From contig OZ024936.1 in the NCBI GenBank assembly GCA_964017235.1, forward strand, positions 62,485,028-62,549,027: a stretch of 64,000 nt of DNA, read 5' to 3'. This DNA comes from Sabellastarte sp. h YS-2021. Its lineage: Eukaryota > Annelida > Polychaeta > Sabellida > Sabellidae. Made by a program: the position numbers and the translations under genes. The notes under the pieces were generated by a model. The model worked only from the letters and a program-made list of their open reading frames with translations, ran no database searches and had not been told where the DNA came from. This document shows positions 21,194 to 31,499 of this stretch, piece by piece; the stretch's first letter is position 1, and every line of letters begins with the position of its first letter.

Positions 21194-22910
21194 CAATCAC
21201 TGTATGACACCCTTGCAGGGACGACTGCTGGCTGGGAGCCTTCCTCAGACTTTAGTAAATCCTGTTTTTTCAAATGTAAAATCTCATGTTGTTCCAAATG
21301 CTCATACTGTGCCCGGGCACTCGCAAAAGAAAGATCTAAGTCCCGGGCCAGTAGATTGTATTTACAGAAAGTACATATTAAAGTCTGTGAAAAGTGTTTC
21401 TTGTGTCATTCCATTGTCTTGTGTCCAACCTGCAACAAGTGTAAAACATGCTGCCTCCAATCCACCTGTAGGGGCTCGACTACAGAACTTTTGGCAAACT
21501 TGGCTGGATCTAGGGGCCGGTCCGAAAATAGTTCAAATCCTGAGGGAAGGTTATACCCTCCCTTTCCGGACCCGACCCAATCTTACAAGGTCTCCGACGG
21601 TCATAAGCCGTTATGTCAATCCTCACAGGAACAGCTACCTGTTGGAGGCATTACATCAGCTTATGAACAAAAATGCAATAGAACTGGTCCACAATCAAAC
21701 ATCTCTGGGGTTTTTCAACCAACTCTTTCTAGTCCCCAAACCCAACAACAAATGGAGGCCAATACTGGATTTAAGCAAACTAAACCTCTTCCTCAAGGTG
21801 GAGAAATTCAAAATGGAGACACCAGAAACCATCAGGACATCCCTCCAACAAGGGGAGTGGGTCACCTCAGTAGACTTCAAGGATGCCTACTTCCACATAC
21901 CGATACAGGAACAATCCAGGAAATACCTAAGATTTCATGTCCAGGGCCGAACTTATCAATTCAAGGCACTGCCCTTTGGTCTGTCCACAGCACCCATGGA
22001 GTTCACTGTACTAGCCAAAGAGGTAAAACTGATGGCCATACGCAAGGGTATAAGAATCCACCAGTACCTAGACGACTGGTTGGTGAGGGCCAGATCCCTA
22101 GAAATTTGTCTCCAGCACACCCAAATTCTCATCAAAATGTGCCAGGACCTAGGCTGGCTGGTGAATTTGGAAAAATCAGAACTGGAACCCAAACAGGTCT
22201 TCGATTTTGTAGGTTACCAGTTCGACCTCAGGTTCGGCCGGGTCAGACCGACTCCGGACCGGTGGCGAAACCTTCAGGACAAAGTACAGACGCTTCTGTC
22301 TCTACCGGCCTGTCCGGTCCGGCAGTTTATGTCCCTGATAGGTCTTTTAACAGCCACAGAAAAACAGGTTCACCTCGGCCGACTACACATGAGACCTATA
22401 CAGTGGCACCTCAAAAACAATTGGCGGGTACCAGAATCTCTAGAGAAGATTATCCCTCTACCAAGATCCCTACACCCTCACCTACAATGGTGGCTAGAGG
22501 TAGACAATGTGCTTCAAGGCCAACCATTACACCCAGTAAAACATGCTCTGCAAATATTTACAGATGCATCAAAAGAAGGATGGGGCGCTCACTTAAACGA
22601 GCTCATTGCAAGAGGGTCCTGGTCGGTGCCGGAAAGCAAACTGCACATAAATTATCTGGAACTCAAAGCAGTGTTTCTAGCCCTCAAAGAGTTCCAAGAC
22701 CTCTGTGTAGACAAAATCGTTCTAGTGGCAACCGACAATACTACAGTGGTAGCTTACATAAACAAGGAAGGGGGCATGAGGTCGGGCCCACTGTGTGCCC
22801 TACTGTGGAGAATCTTGACCTGGTGTTCCCAGCGACAAGTGACCCTAAAAGCCCGGCACATCCCAGGCCATCTCAATGTGATAGCAGACAAGCTATCCAG
22901 GCTGGGTTAG
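20949..22910 (+). CDS. DIRS reverse transcriptase / RNase H
   Basis: Recognisable homology begins near 21470 (NPPVGARLQNFWQTWLD); the upstream open frame overlaps ORF1 and its true start is uncertain. Reverse transcriptase motifs in order are LFLVPKPNNKWRPILDLSKL, SVDFKDAYFHIPI (motif A), LPFGLSTAPMEFT (motif B) and HQYLDDWL (catalytic YLDD). The connection follows with GYQFDLRFGRVRPT and LHMRPIQWHL. RNase H has TDASKEGWGAHL, NYLELKAV, TDNTTVVAYINKEGG and HIPGHLNVIADKLSRLG. It copies element RNA into DNA. The frame ends at TAG 22908-22910, although the same frame continues with homologous sequence, so the stop is a mutation or a readthrough site. Confidence 0.9.
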   Translation: MPLLSVQRKTLLSLSQKDTPDSSIARVVTTLMSVRTRDTVEKTPNRRNRLGKQLGRNSLEKGKDVLPPTLPDLPRASSRTNDNHCMTPLQGRLLAGSLPQTLVNPVFSNVKSHVVPNAHTVPGHSQKKDLSPGPVDCIYRKYILKSVKSVSCVIPLSCVQPATSVKHAASNPPVGARLQNFWQTWLDLGAGPKIVQILREGYTLPFRTRPNLTRSPTVISRYVNPHRNSYLLEALHQLMNKNAIELVHNQTSLGFFNQLFLVPKPNNKWRPILDLSKLNLFLKVEKFKMETPETIRTSLQQGEWVTSVDFKDAYFHIPIQEQSRKYLRFHVQGRTYQFKALPFGLSTAPMEFTVLAKEVKLMAIRKGIRIHQYLDDWLVRARSLEICLQHTQILIKMCQDLGWLVNLEKSELEPKQVFDFVGYQFDLRFGRVRPTPDRWRNLQDKVQTLLSLPACPVRQFMSLIGLLTATEKQVHLGRLHMRPIQWHLKNNWRVPESLEKIIPLPRSLHPHLQWWLEVDNVLQGQPLHPVKHALQIFTDASKEGWGAHLNELIARGSWSVPESKLHINYLELKAVFLALKEFQDLCVDKIVLVATDNTTVVAYINKEGGMRSGPLCALLWRILTWCSQRQVTLKARHIPGHLNVIADKLSRLG

Positions 22911-23498
22911 ATCATCCAAACAGAGTGGTCCCTCCTTCCGGAAGTCTTTCAACAGATATGCAACCAATGGCACCAGCCTCAAATAGATCTCTTTGCCACG
23001 AGGTTCAACCACAAGTTACCTCAGTTTGTCTCTCCAGTACCGGACCCCCTGGCTGTAGCAGTGGATGCACTTACTCTGTCATGGGACGAGCTGGATGCAT
23101 ACGCCTTCCCACCGACCGCCATATTGGGCAAAGTGGTGGAGAAGCTACTGGACTCCCCGTGCAAGAGACTCATTCTGATTGCCCCTGGGTGGCCCAACAT
23201 GCCTTGGTTTTGGGACCTAGTGGCCATGTCCAGTCAGGTCCCTCTAAGCCTACCCAACCTGCCCAGTCTTCTAACACAGCCCTTCAATCAGATCCCTCAC
23301 AGAAATCTGACAAATCTAAATCTCCATGCCTGGCTCCTAGAGCCTCTAAAATCAAAGAACAGGGCTTCTCTGAGGCAGTGGCAGCAAGAATTGAGGCTCC
23401 TCAAAGAAGATCTACCAGATCAGTCTATGAGGCAAAGTGGACCATTTTTACAAAGTGGTGCGACGCTAATCAGGTGGACTTCAGGTCACCACCTGTAA
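22911..23498 (+). pseudogene. DIRS pol continuation: methyltransferase-like segment after an in-frame TAG
   Basis: Downstream of the stop, the same frame stays open to 23498. It reads TEWSLLPEVFQQICNQW, PQIDLFATRFNHKLPQFVSP, DELDAYAFPP and RLILIAPGWPNMPWF, ending near LNLHAWLLEP. This block normally continues the RT/RNase H frame in DIRS elements, where it is described as a Dam-like methyltransferase domain of unknown role. The second DIRS copy (31600-31800, minus) keeps the same block. It overlaps the recombinase frame, as in DIRS-1. Without readthrough of the TAG it would not be translated as part of pol. Confidence 0.7.
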
Positions 23499-24412
23499 AG
23501 TCGGTGGCTGACTTCCTAATGCACCTTTTTGAGGACAAGAAGTTACAGCCCAGCACCATTGATGGATACAGGTCTGCCATTGCTGATAAACTGGGTAACA
23601 CGACAGTCAGTATCAGCAAAGATGATAATCTCACTCGTCTCTTGGAAAGTTTCCACAGAGATAGACCCAAAGGGCGGAGGGGGATTCCCTCCTGGAACCT
23701 GTCCCTGGTGCTACACCAGCTGACAAAGGCCCCTTTTGAACCTCTCAGGGAAGCATCTCTGAAGCACCTGACCTTCAAAACTGTCTTCCTTTTAGCCCTA
23801 GGCTCTGGAAAAAGGAGGAGTGAGATCCATGCATGGCAGCACAAGAACATCAGACATCAGTCCGATTGGTCTAAGGTGTCTTTGTTTCCATCTCCCAGCT
23901 TTCTTTCCAAGAACCAGCTGGCCAAAGAGGGTCCGGAGAGTGTAGCCCCAGTGGTCATACCAGCCCTGGCTCCTACTCTAGATAAATCCCTCAAGTCTGA
24001 CAGATCCCTTTGTCCAGTCAGAGCCTTGCGCTACTATTTGGACAGGACTTCAGACATAAGACAACACAAGGAGCTAGTCTTTGTCTCCTTCAAGAAAGGC
24101 TTCGATAAAGACATCTCCCCTGCCACTATCTCCTCATGGATCAAACAAACTGTGATCCTATGCTATGAGCTCTCTGATCATCAAGCCCATACCCTACATC
24201 AAGTTAAAGCTCATGATGTTAGGGCTTTCGCTGCTTCTAAGGCCTTCCAGTCGGGAGTCTCCTTGGAGCAGATCCTTTCAGCCTGCCACTGGAAGTCTCA
24301 TAATACCTTCACTCAATTCTATCTGAAGGATGTGGCTTGGGCTGACTCAGAGCTCTACCATCTTGGTCCTGTTGTGGCTGCTCAGCAGATCCATCAACAG
24401 ACCGGCACCTAG
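23330..24412 (+). CDS. DIRS tyrosine recombinase
   Basis: This frame is open from 21356, but the part upstream of about 23330 overlaps RT in another register and shows no conserved domain. A SAM-like DNA-binding N-terminus (SVYEAKWTIFTKWCDANQVD, LQPSTIDGYRSAIADKLG) precedes the catalytic domain. The first Arg is in LALGSGKRRSEIHAW, the HxxR box in VKAHDVRAFAASKAF, and the nucleophilic Tyr in NTFTQFYLKDVAW. It replaces an integrase by joining the circular element DNA to the genome without target duplication. Its start codon cannot be fixed from sequence. All catalytic residues are present. Confidence 0.88.
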   Translation: MAPRASKIKEQGFSEAVAARIEAPQRRSTRSVYEAKWTIFTKWCDANQVDFRSPPVKSVADFLMHLFEDKKLQPSTIDGYRSAIADKLGNTTVSISKDDNLTRLLESFHRDRPKGRRGIPSWNLSLVLHQLTKAPFEPLREASLKHLTFKTVFLLALGSGKRRSEIHAWQHKNIRHQSDWSKVSLFPSPSFLSKNQLAKEGPESVAPVVIPALAPTLDKSLKSDRSLCPVRALRYYLDRTSDIRQHKELVFVSFKKGFDKDISPATISSWIKQTVILCYELSDHQAHTLHQVKAHDVRAFAASKAFQSGVSLEQILSACHWKSHNTFTQFYLKDVAWADSELYHLGPVVAAQQIHQQTGT

Positions 24413-24772
24413 AGGAGATCTGTGCCTATGTATATAGTTGTACATATTTGTATATATTGCACGTATAGTTAAGAAGCATCAAAAAAAAAAAAAAAAAAAA
24501 TCTCACGTACTTCCTCCGGGAGACTTGTTTTATGGGACTGAACTCATCCCCCTCTTCCCCTACCTCAGAGCAGGTCTGTCAAAAAAGGGGGGGGGGGCAA
24601 GGTCGACTCTGACGGTTCCAGCCCGGTTAACCGGATGATGATATTCGACCATGGCCTTAGGGGTTTTGACTTCTAGGTCTTCCCAGGCTTAAAGGCGGAG
24701 TTTTCATTATCTCTAGCATGAGTTCACACAAGTCCCTAGTAGCTTACCCGCCGACCAAGCGGTAGTTATTCA

Positions 24773-24868
24773 GCTATTGTCCATTGGATAGGATGTATTA
24801 ACGCAATAAAATTGCAAATTTAATAAGTAAATTAAATTTTTATAAGTTAATACCCTATCCAATGGACA
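24773..24868 (+). repeat. DIRS internal complementary region (circle-junction template)
   Basis: The first half (GCTATTGTCCATTGGATAGG...GCAATAA) is the reverse complement of the element's left edge. The second half (AATTGCAAATTTAATAAG...CCAATGGACA) is the reverse complement of its right edge. Together it is the inverse of the right end fused to the left end. In DIRS-1 this segment serves to complete and circularise the DNA copy. Confidence 0.93.
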
Positions 24869-24926
24869 CACAAGACCCTCCCACCGACCCCGCTTTCAGT
24901 CTACTAGGGGTCTAATAGGTTTAGAC

Positions 24927-25110
24927 AACGAAAAAGATGCTATGACGTCACGCTGTCTAGACAGGAAGGAAGTACGACACGCCATCTGGCGAGTGCACAG
25001 TACTGGGCCGGCCTAGCCGGTGGAGACACAGGACGTCTTTTTCTGACGTTTGGCGGGCCGGTCCGCGCCGACCGGATAAGCTATTGTCCATTGGATAGGG
25101 TATTAACTTA
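24927..25110 (-). repeat. DIRS right inverted terminal repeat
   Basis: Inverse of 18747-18927 with only a few mismatches, for example ATAGGGTATT against ATAGGATGTATT at the outer edge. It runs on to the element end at 25146. Confidence 0.9.
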
Positions 25111-25538
25111 TAAAAATTTAATTTACTTATTAAATTTGCAATTTTAATGCATTAAAATTCGTGAATTCATGCAGTAAATCACTTATAACTAGAAAAGTAT
25201 TGCATTTAGAGCATTTTGTTCAATATGTTTTTCAGCTATAACAGTAAAATTTCAGAACTGCAGCTGTTTTCAAAGCTCTCACTCCAAAGTTCCCATTCCT
25301 CTCCTCTCTCCACTCCTCTGCACCTGAGAGGAGAATTGCCTCTGTGTGAATGGGGGTTTGTGTGTGTGGGATGTGTTTGGTGTGGATACACCAGCTGGGA
25401 TACACACAGTGGGCTATTTTAATATCTGTTCCCAATTAGATATAAGGACAAAATTTTTCTCTTATAATTTTTCAAGAGTGTGTTTTCTGATCTTGTGGGA
25501 GCGTCTTTAATTGTATAAGACAAACTCTGTTAATTGTG

Positions 25539-26501
25539 TCCACCAGAGGCATCCAGTAGATACTTTGGTTTAGCGTTTGCTATGCCGCCACCACGCATAG
25601 AGAGATTTTTGGCATTAACACTCTCAGAGGAAAACTACACCAGCTAGGTTCACCAAATTTGCAGGACATCTTTATTGGGAGGTAAGCTTCTCGGACTGAA
25701 ATTAGCCTCATTCTGAAAAACAAGATGGCTGCCGCGGGCATTTCTTTGAAAATTATCTACCTTTTTCTACTGGCATGTTCTCATAGGTAGAAGGTTGAAT
25801 CTCTTCATAGGCAATATGTATAACAGATGTACATGTCCTCTACAGCCTTGCAGACATTTGACCTTGAAGCTCTTAATTCAAGGTCATCCACAGAGTGTCA
25901 AAGTACCCCACATAGCGGACTTTAAAAGTGCCTATGTCTCCCTTATTATTGGTCCTAGAGGTTTGCAGTGTGAAACTAACCTAGAGGAAATCATGGGCTG
26001 GGAATCTTCTGATGTGGTCAGATTGATCTTGGACCGCTCCTTCAAGGTCAAATGAGAATAGCCGAACTTAAAAGTGTTTATAACTCGCTTATTATTGGTC
26101 CTAGAGGTTTGCAATATGAAACCAACTTATAGGGAATCATGGGCTAGGAATCTTTTGATGTGGTCACATTTGGCCTTGGACCCTTCCCTCAAGGTCAAAT
26201 GAGGACAGCCAAACTTAAAAGTGCTTATAACTCCCTTATTATTGGGGCTAGAGGTTTGCAATGTGAAACCAACTTATAGGATATCATGCCAAACTTAAAA
26301 GTGCTTATAACTTTCTTCTTATTGGTCCTAGAGGTTTGCAATGTGAAACCAGCTTATAGGTAATCATGCGCTGGGAATCTTCTGATGTCAGATTTTATCT
26401 TTCGCCCCCTCCTTCAAGGTGAAACGATGGTTCACTGGCTTTAGTGAGTTGTCTTTCCAGTGGATACAAATTTGCATTGGTTATCCAATGCGTAGGTCTA
26501 G
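25539..26501 (+). mobile_element. Helitron-like non-autonomous element, family C copy 2
   Basis: It starts TCCACCAGAGGCATCC and ends with hairpin GCATTGG-TTAT-CCAATGC (26474-26491), GTAGGT and CTAG (26498-26501), followed by T. The 5' unique part (25539-25930) matches copy 1 (4815-5200). The core has about four satellite units (CTTATTATTGGTCCTAGAGG, TGTGAAACCAACTTATAGG, CAAGGTCAAATGAGGA) against about one in copy 1. Both arms of its 3' hairpin differ from copy 1 in a compensating way. It lies inside the Harbinger element. Confidence 0.78.
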
Positions 26502-27600
26502 TTATGTTTGTAGAAATAAATTTAACTGCAATTAAAATGTCCCAGCCTTTTTGGCAGTGCAATTGCTCAGTCTAAGCCTGTTTGAGGTAGGTGGGTATTC
26601 TACACTAAGGCCTCCCAAATGAAAGGGACTACACATAGTAACTTTGATATATGGCAGTGACAAGCTATTTCATGTAAAAGGAAAAAGGTGCAAGAATCTG
26701 AGAACGGCTTTTATTGAGTTACAACTTACTCTTTAGCAAATTTTCCTTTAAATGCCTGATATTAGTAAGACTTTGATATTTATACTGGCACAATATTTTA
26801 TCATCAAGATTAATAAAGGTTTTTATTCCAAGTCAATTAGTAAACTGATTTGGTTCTCAAACCTTGATTCGCAAATCGATTCGGTTGACAAGTTTATGAC
26901 TTCTTGCACCCCTAGTAGTAAGGACTATTTCTTCTGCAAAAAAGTTTTAAATTTCAATATTCTAACAGGGGTCTTGAATTTTTGTGGAAATGTAAAATGT
27001 CATTTATCTTGAGAACTGTAAAACATACAGTTATTTTAGCAAACTGCTGCTTAGTAAAGTGGCTTTAAAGTTCAGTTTATCATATGGAAAGGGTCATTTA
27101 TAGCCCTTATTATTGCTGCTTGGGCTTTGAACCCAGTTTCGTTGTCACATTACCTCCATTTTGCTTAATACACAACGGGACATAAACACCACAGAAGTGG
27201 TCTTGTTTGGATATTTTTTGACTATACTGTAATACATATTGCATTTATCAAGTTCTAAAATATGCCTTCCTGGTATACTTGAGGGGAGTACTCCATCCAT
27301 GTATAGATTCTGAGACAGTAATGTGTCTTCCCAAAACTCGGGGCCCCCTTTAATTCCCTTCTTGTGACTTCAAAGTTTACAAAACCCATATATCATTAAA
27401 GTCTGGCAGTCACTATGCACCTACTTTTTTAATTCTTTACCTTTGTTATGAACCAGGTTCTCAGTAGCTGGTAGTGTTAAGGACCTTAACAGTTAAATTA
27501 AATTTTGTACTTCTCAAAACCATTTGCAGTGCACAACTTTTGTGTCCTTTCATACTTTCACTTGTACTCTGAAGCTTAAAGCACAAAGTCAGCTGACACA
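26502..27600. other. Unannotated interior of the Harbinger element
   Basis: AT-rich sequence without a supported gene. The stretch ending TTCTTGCACCCCTA near 26915 looks like a decayed transposon end, but no partner end was found. Confidence 0.3.
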
Positions 27601-27839
27601 GAGCCCATTCATGGGTGTTTGTCTGTGGTTGGAGGAGAAATAGCTGGTGGTTGGGTGTCGGCTGGTAAAAATGGCTGTGGTGTGTCGATCTGCTGGTAGC
27701 TCATCACTGAGGCTGTATATGCGAAGAAGCTTGAAATTCTTGATATGTTGAATTTTAATTTGACTGATGCAACTGATGGAGGGTTGAAGTGCTTCGTCAG
27801 TGTCAATGTGAATGTAAGTGGTCTTGAAGGTCCAGCCTA

Positions 27840-29140
27840 TTGGTCGTCAATGACTAGGAAGGAAGTCGGCTGCCCTCTGGATTGCTGCTGCTGTCCTTTG
27901 GTTACCACTTGGCTCTTCTGAGTGGGTCGGATGACCTGGCTTGCTGGCATCTGAGTCTCCGCGATGGTCAAGATTTGTTCCCTTGCAGCTTGTGCTGGCT
28001 GCTGTGACTGTTGAAATGTCTGTGGCACAAATGTTGTAGCTGAGCTTTGTGAAAGTGTCTGTTTCTGTGGTTGCTGGGGCTGACGACCTTGTTCTTTTAC
28101 CTTGCTTTAGATGCTGCTAAGAAGCTTCACAGCCTAGTTTCTAAATGTTTGAAAGTCTTTCTATTTTAATCTCTCCAACCCCTGCCCCAGGTAGTTGTAG
28201 AAGGCTGTACATGTCTCCTGCTTTTGTCCTAGGAATGATGACAGCATGGTTGTCATTATTGTGAACTGGTCCATGACCTGCTGGTCTACTGAAGAGCACC
28301 CTGAAGCTGCAGTGGGCGTGTGACTTGTTGAGGCTGTACTGTGGTGTTTGTTGACCGCATGCTGATCTCCATTCTGTCCATCTCGGTTTAAGATCTGGAG
28401 ATGTCGTGTACTGAAGCAACTAGTCCATGACCTGCTGGTCTACTGAAGAGCACCCTGAAGCTGCAGTGGGCATGTGACTTGTTGAAGCTGTACTGTGGTG
28501 TTTGTTGACCGCATGCTGATCTCCATTCTGTCCATCTCGGTTTAAGATCTGGAGATGTCGTGTGCTGAAGCAACTAGTCCATGACCTACTGGTCGACCGG
28601 AGAGCACCCTGAAGCTGTCATCTCTTTTGGGGCCTGTCCAGACTTTGATTACATGAGCATGCTGTAACGTATCCTTTCCAACTCAAACTCGATCTTGCAC
28701 ACCTTGACAGACAGGTTGCGACTGTTGGAGAACCTCTTCAAGAGACACTCCTTCCTTGCTTTGTCCTTGAAATGTTCATTAGTCTTGTTGTAAAACTCCT
28801 TGTGGTCCTTTACAAAGTCCACAATAACATCCTCATCTGAGTCCGTCAGGTATATGTTGGTCATGTGCCCCTTCTTGTATCATGACTGATGTTCCCAACT
28901 CTCCTCCAGACTCTGTTTCTGTGTCACTTTTGTTTGCTTTTCTGCCACTCCCTCTGGCGAGTGTGTAGCTTTCTCCCTTCTTGCCCCCTCCCTCCTGGCC
29001 TTTTCTCTCTGTTTCTGTGCCTCCTCCTCCCTTTCTCTTGCCTCCCTCTCCTCCCTCCTCTGCTGAATATCTGCCTCCGTGTGCCCCAGCTCAGGAACAC
29101 TGTCAGTGGGAACTTCTATCCTGCTCTTCTTAGGACCCAT
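27840..29140 (-). pseudogene. Harbinger partner gene: MADF/Myb-like DNA-binding protein, broken
   Basis: Reading from 29140, the start MGPKKSRIEV leads into a long Glu/Arg-rich coiled-coil-like run (REEREAREREEEAQKQREKA). A separate frame at 28864-28649 has a MADF/Myb-like domain (LTDSDEDVIVDFVKDHKEFY, FKDKARKECLLKRFSNSRNL). A frame near 28260-28150 still encodes an FLGQKQET-type C-terminal helix. Frame changes and stops separate the pieces. A 154-bp segment is tandemly duplicated (28271-28578, with the start of a third unit). Myb-like proteins of this kind recruit the Harbinger transposase to DNA. This copy is inactive. Confidence 0.65.
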
Positions 29141-29780
29141 TTTTCTTTGTTAAATATTAAGCAGTGTTTTGTGAAAAACAAAATTCCAAAATATAAAAGT
29201 CAGCCAACTTCAACACTGCCCTAGATAATTGTCAAAAAAACAAACTCCTATTCTTGAAATGCTGTCAGATGTAATCCGTCAGATGCCAAATAGTAAATGA
29301 TGCATTGTGCAAGCTGACTCGCCTTATGTAGACATAGATTTCATCAGCAGACAAGCCATGGGTTGTACAAATGAAGCTGGTTTGACATATACTTCCCAGC
29401 TTGTCTGTTGCTGTAATCACCTTGTTGGTTTCTGTTTACAGCTTGTCTGCAAGTGTTCCTGGCTTGCCCTTCTGAGATGTTATGACACAACAGTTGAAGA
29501 CTTGGATACTTCCGGTCTTGACGGAAAGTATCCAAGTCAGGTAGGTTATGTTTTTTCGACAGACCTGTTTGCTTTCAAGTATTGTTACGGCCTGTTTGGA
29601 GGAGGAGTTCTGGTACTTAACCAAGACAAGATGGCAAGTTCATGAACAAGACGACTGTAACCGACAAGCTGGTTTCAAGATGGGTGGAGCTACACTGATC
29701 CTAACCGACTCAGTAAACATTGCTCTGTACCCTAAAAAAATACCTAGTTACCGACAAGTCAGCTCCAGTGGAACACCCCA

Positions 29781-30554
29781 TAAATTAACCTATAGGAAAT
29801 CATGTACTGCGAATCTTTTGATGTGAGATTTGACCTTTGACCCCTCATTCAAGGTCAAATGGGGTTCAACCATCTTTAAAGGACCTAAAGCTCACTTATT
29901 ATTGGTCCAACAGGTTTGGCATGTTAAATCAACCTGTAGAAAATCATGTGCTGTGGATCTTTTGGTGAGGTCAAATATGACCTGTGACCTCTCCTTCAAG
30001 ATGAAACGGGGGTCAACCATTTTTAAAGGACCTAAAACTCATTTATTATTGGTGTTAGAGAATTGGGGTGTTTTAACCAACCTGTAGGAAATCATGTGCT
30101 GCAAACCTTTTGATGATGTTGGATTTGACCGTTGACCCCTCATTCAAGGTCAAATGGGGGTAAGCCATATTTAAAGGGCCTAAAACTGACTTATTATTGC
30201 TCCTACAGTTTTGGGATTTTTAACCAACCTGTAGGAAATCATGTGCTGTGAATCTTTTGATGAGTTAAGATTTGACCTTTGACTCCTTCAAGGTCAAACA
30301 TGATTAAAGGACCTAAAACTCACTTATTATTGCCCCAACCATTGGGGAAATCATGTGCTACGGATCTATTGATGAGGTCAGATTTGACCTTTGCCCTACT
30401 TCAAAGACAAACGGAGGTCAGCCATCTTTAAAGGGCCTAACACTCACTTATTATTGTGCCCAGATATTGAAGCAACCTGTACTGCAAATCTTTTGATGCC
30501 GTCGGATTTGACCTTTGACCCACTAAATGAGTGTAAACCATCTTTAAAGGGCCT
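29781..30554 (+). repeat. C-like satellite array, middle part
   Basis: About five units of roughly 130-145 bp. Each has AACCTGTAGGAAATCATGTGC, TTTTGATGAGGTCAGATTTG, ACCTTTGACC, TCAAGGTCAAA and AAAGGGCCTAAAACTCAC. It continues the array broken at 15546 and is broken again at 30555. Confidence 0.85.
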
Positions 30555-30929
30555 AAAATAGAAAATTTAATAAGTAAATTAAATATTAAATTAAATATTA
30601 TTTTAAGTTAATATCTTACCTAGCAGAGTAATGCCATTGGCCCTGCACAAGGCAGTCCCGCCCAATTCCAAAAAAGAGGTACTTTGTTGCCTCCAGCAGA
30701 ACCAGCATTGGTGTCACCCTCACTCGCCAGGCGGCCAGTGACGTCACTTCCTCTTTTTTGTTTGAAAACTTAACCCTTGTGACCCCAGTAAAGTAGACTC
30801 ACGGGGTTGGAGGGTGGAATTTTCCTGTCTGTTAGGTAAGATATTAACTTGTAAAAATTAATTTACTTATTAAATTTTCTATTTTATTGCGTTAATATAT
30901 CTTACCTAACAGACTAATGCCAGAATACC

Positions 30930-31480
30930 AGCTGTTTGTTGTCTCTAAGGACCTTAGTTCTGTCCAGATAATAGCGGAGTGCTCTGGAATGAGTGACCTA
31001 TCTTCCTTGAGAGATTTGTCTAAGGTGGGAGCCATGGTAGGGAAAACCACTGGAGCCACACTATCTGGAGAGAAAACTGGGGGAGGGGTAAAGGGGGACT
31101 TTGACCCTATTGTCCCACATATGGATTTCACTTCTGCGTTTACCTGATGCCAGAGCCAGCAGGAAGACAGTTTTGAAAGTAAGACGTTTAAGGGAGGCCT
31201 TTTTAAGCAGTTCAAAAGGCTCCTTAGTCAACTGGTGTAGCACAAGAGATATATATAGGTTCCAAGTGGGGATACTTCTACGACCCTTGGGTCTATCACT
31301 GTGAAACTGAGGTTCTCAACCTTGCTTATCTCAACTGAGGAATTGCCTACTTTGTCAGCTATGGCTGTTCTGTATCCATCTATAGTGGAAGGCTAAGTTT
31401 CTTTTCCTTGAAGAGGTAAAGAAGGAAATCTGCTATCTAAGTTATGGATCATGCTTTGAATTCCACCAGAATCGTTTTGT
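30930..31480 (-). pseudogene. DIRS 2 tyrosine recombinase fragment
   Basis: The translation contains MLHQLTKEPFELLKKASLKR, FKTVFLLALASGKRRSEIH (first catalytic Arg) and APTLDKSLKEDRSLIPEHSA, closely matching the complete element. The C-terminal part with the HxxR box and nucleophilic Tyr is deleted, and the frame runs into the complementary region instead. It cannot recombine DNA. Confidence 0.85.
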
Positions 31481-31499
31481 ACCATCGAACAAAAATGGA

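Larger units (their letters stand above)
18736..25146 (+). mobile_element. Complete DIRS-type tyrosine-recombinase retrotransposon (6.4 kb)
   Basis: Inverted terminal repeats of about 180 bp lie at 18747-18927 and 24927-25110. Three reading frames follow the DIRS order: ORF1, reverse transcriptase/RNase H (plus methyltransferase-like segment), and tyrosine recombinase. An internal complementary region (24773-24868) is the reverse complement of the right end joined to the left end, which is the diagnostic DIRS feature. The outer edges differ (GCGTTAATAC left, ACTTATTAAATTTGCAATTTT right) and meet at a shared TTTTA. It replicates via a circular DNA intermediate that the recombinase integrates without target duplication. 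One stop codon at 22908 interrupts the pol frame. Confidence 0.92.
15547..29780. mobile_element. PIF/Harbinger transposon swollen by nested insertions (14.2 kb)
   Basis: The left terminus is TGGGGGTGTTCCACTGGA and the right is its inverse, TCCAGTGGAACACCCCA. TAA flanks both sides (15544-15546 and 29781-29783), matching the 3-bp TWA target duplication of Harbinger. Removing the element joins GGGATGGTAA to ATTAACCTATAGG, which restores a normal C-satellite unit (consensus GGGATGTTAAACTAACCTATAGG). It carries a broken transposase (16830-17745, plus) and a broken MADF/Myb-like partner gene (27840-29140, minus), the two genes expected of this superfamily. ACAAGC/AAGCTGT motifs recur near both ends. 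Two DIRS sequences, a Helitron-like element and repeat E interrupt it. Confidence 0.75.

Noticed and set aside
21356-23329. N-terminal two thirds of the long frame ending in the recombinase
   Set aside because: In this stretch the overlapping frame encodes RT and RNase H. The product is Pro/Ser/Gly-rich without conserved motifs, so it is probably a by-product of the overlap.
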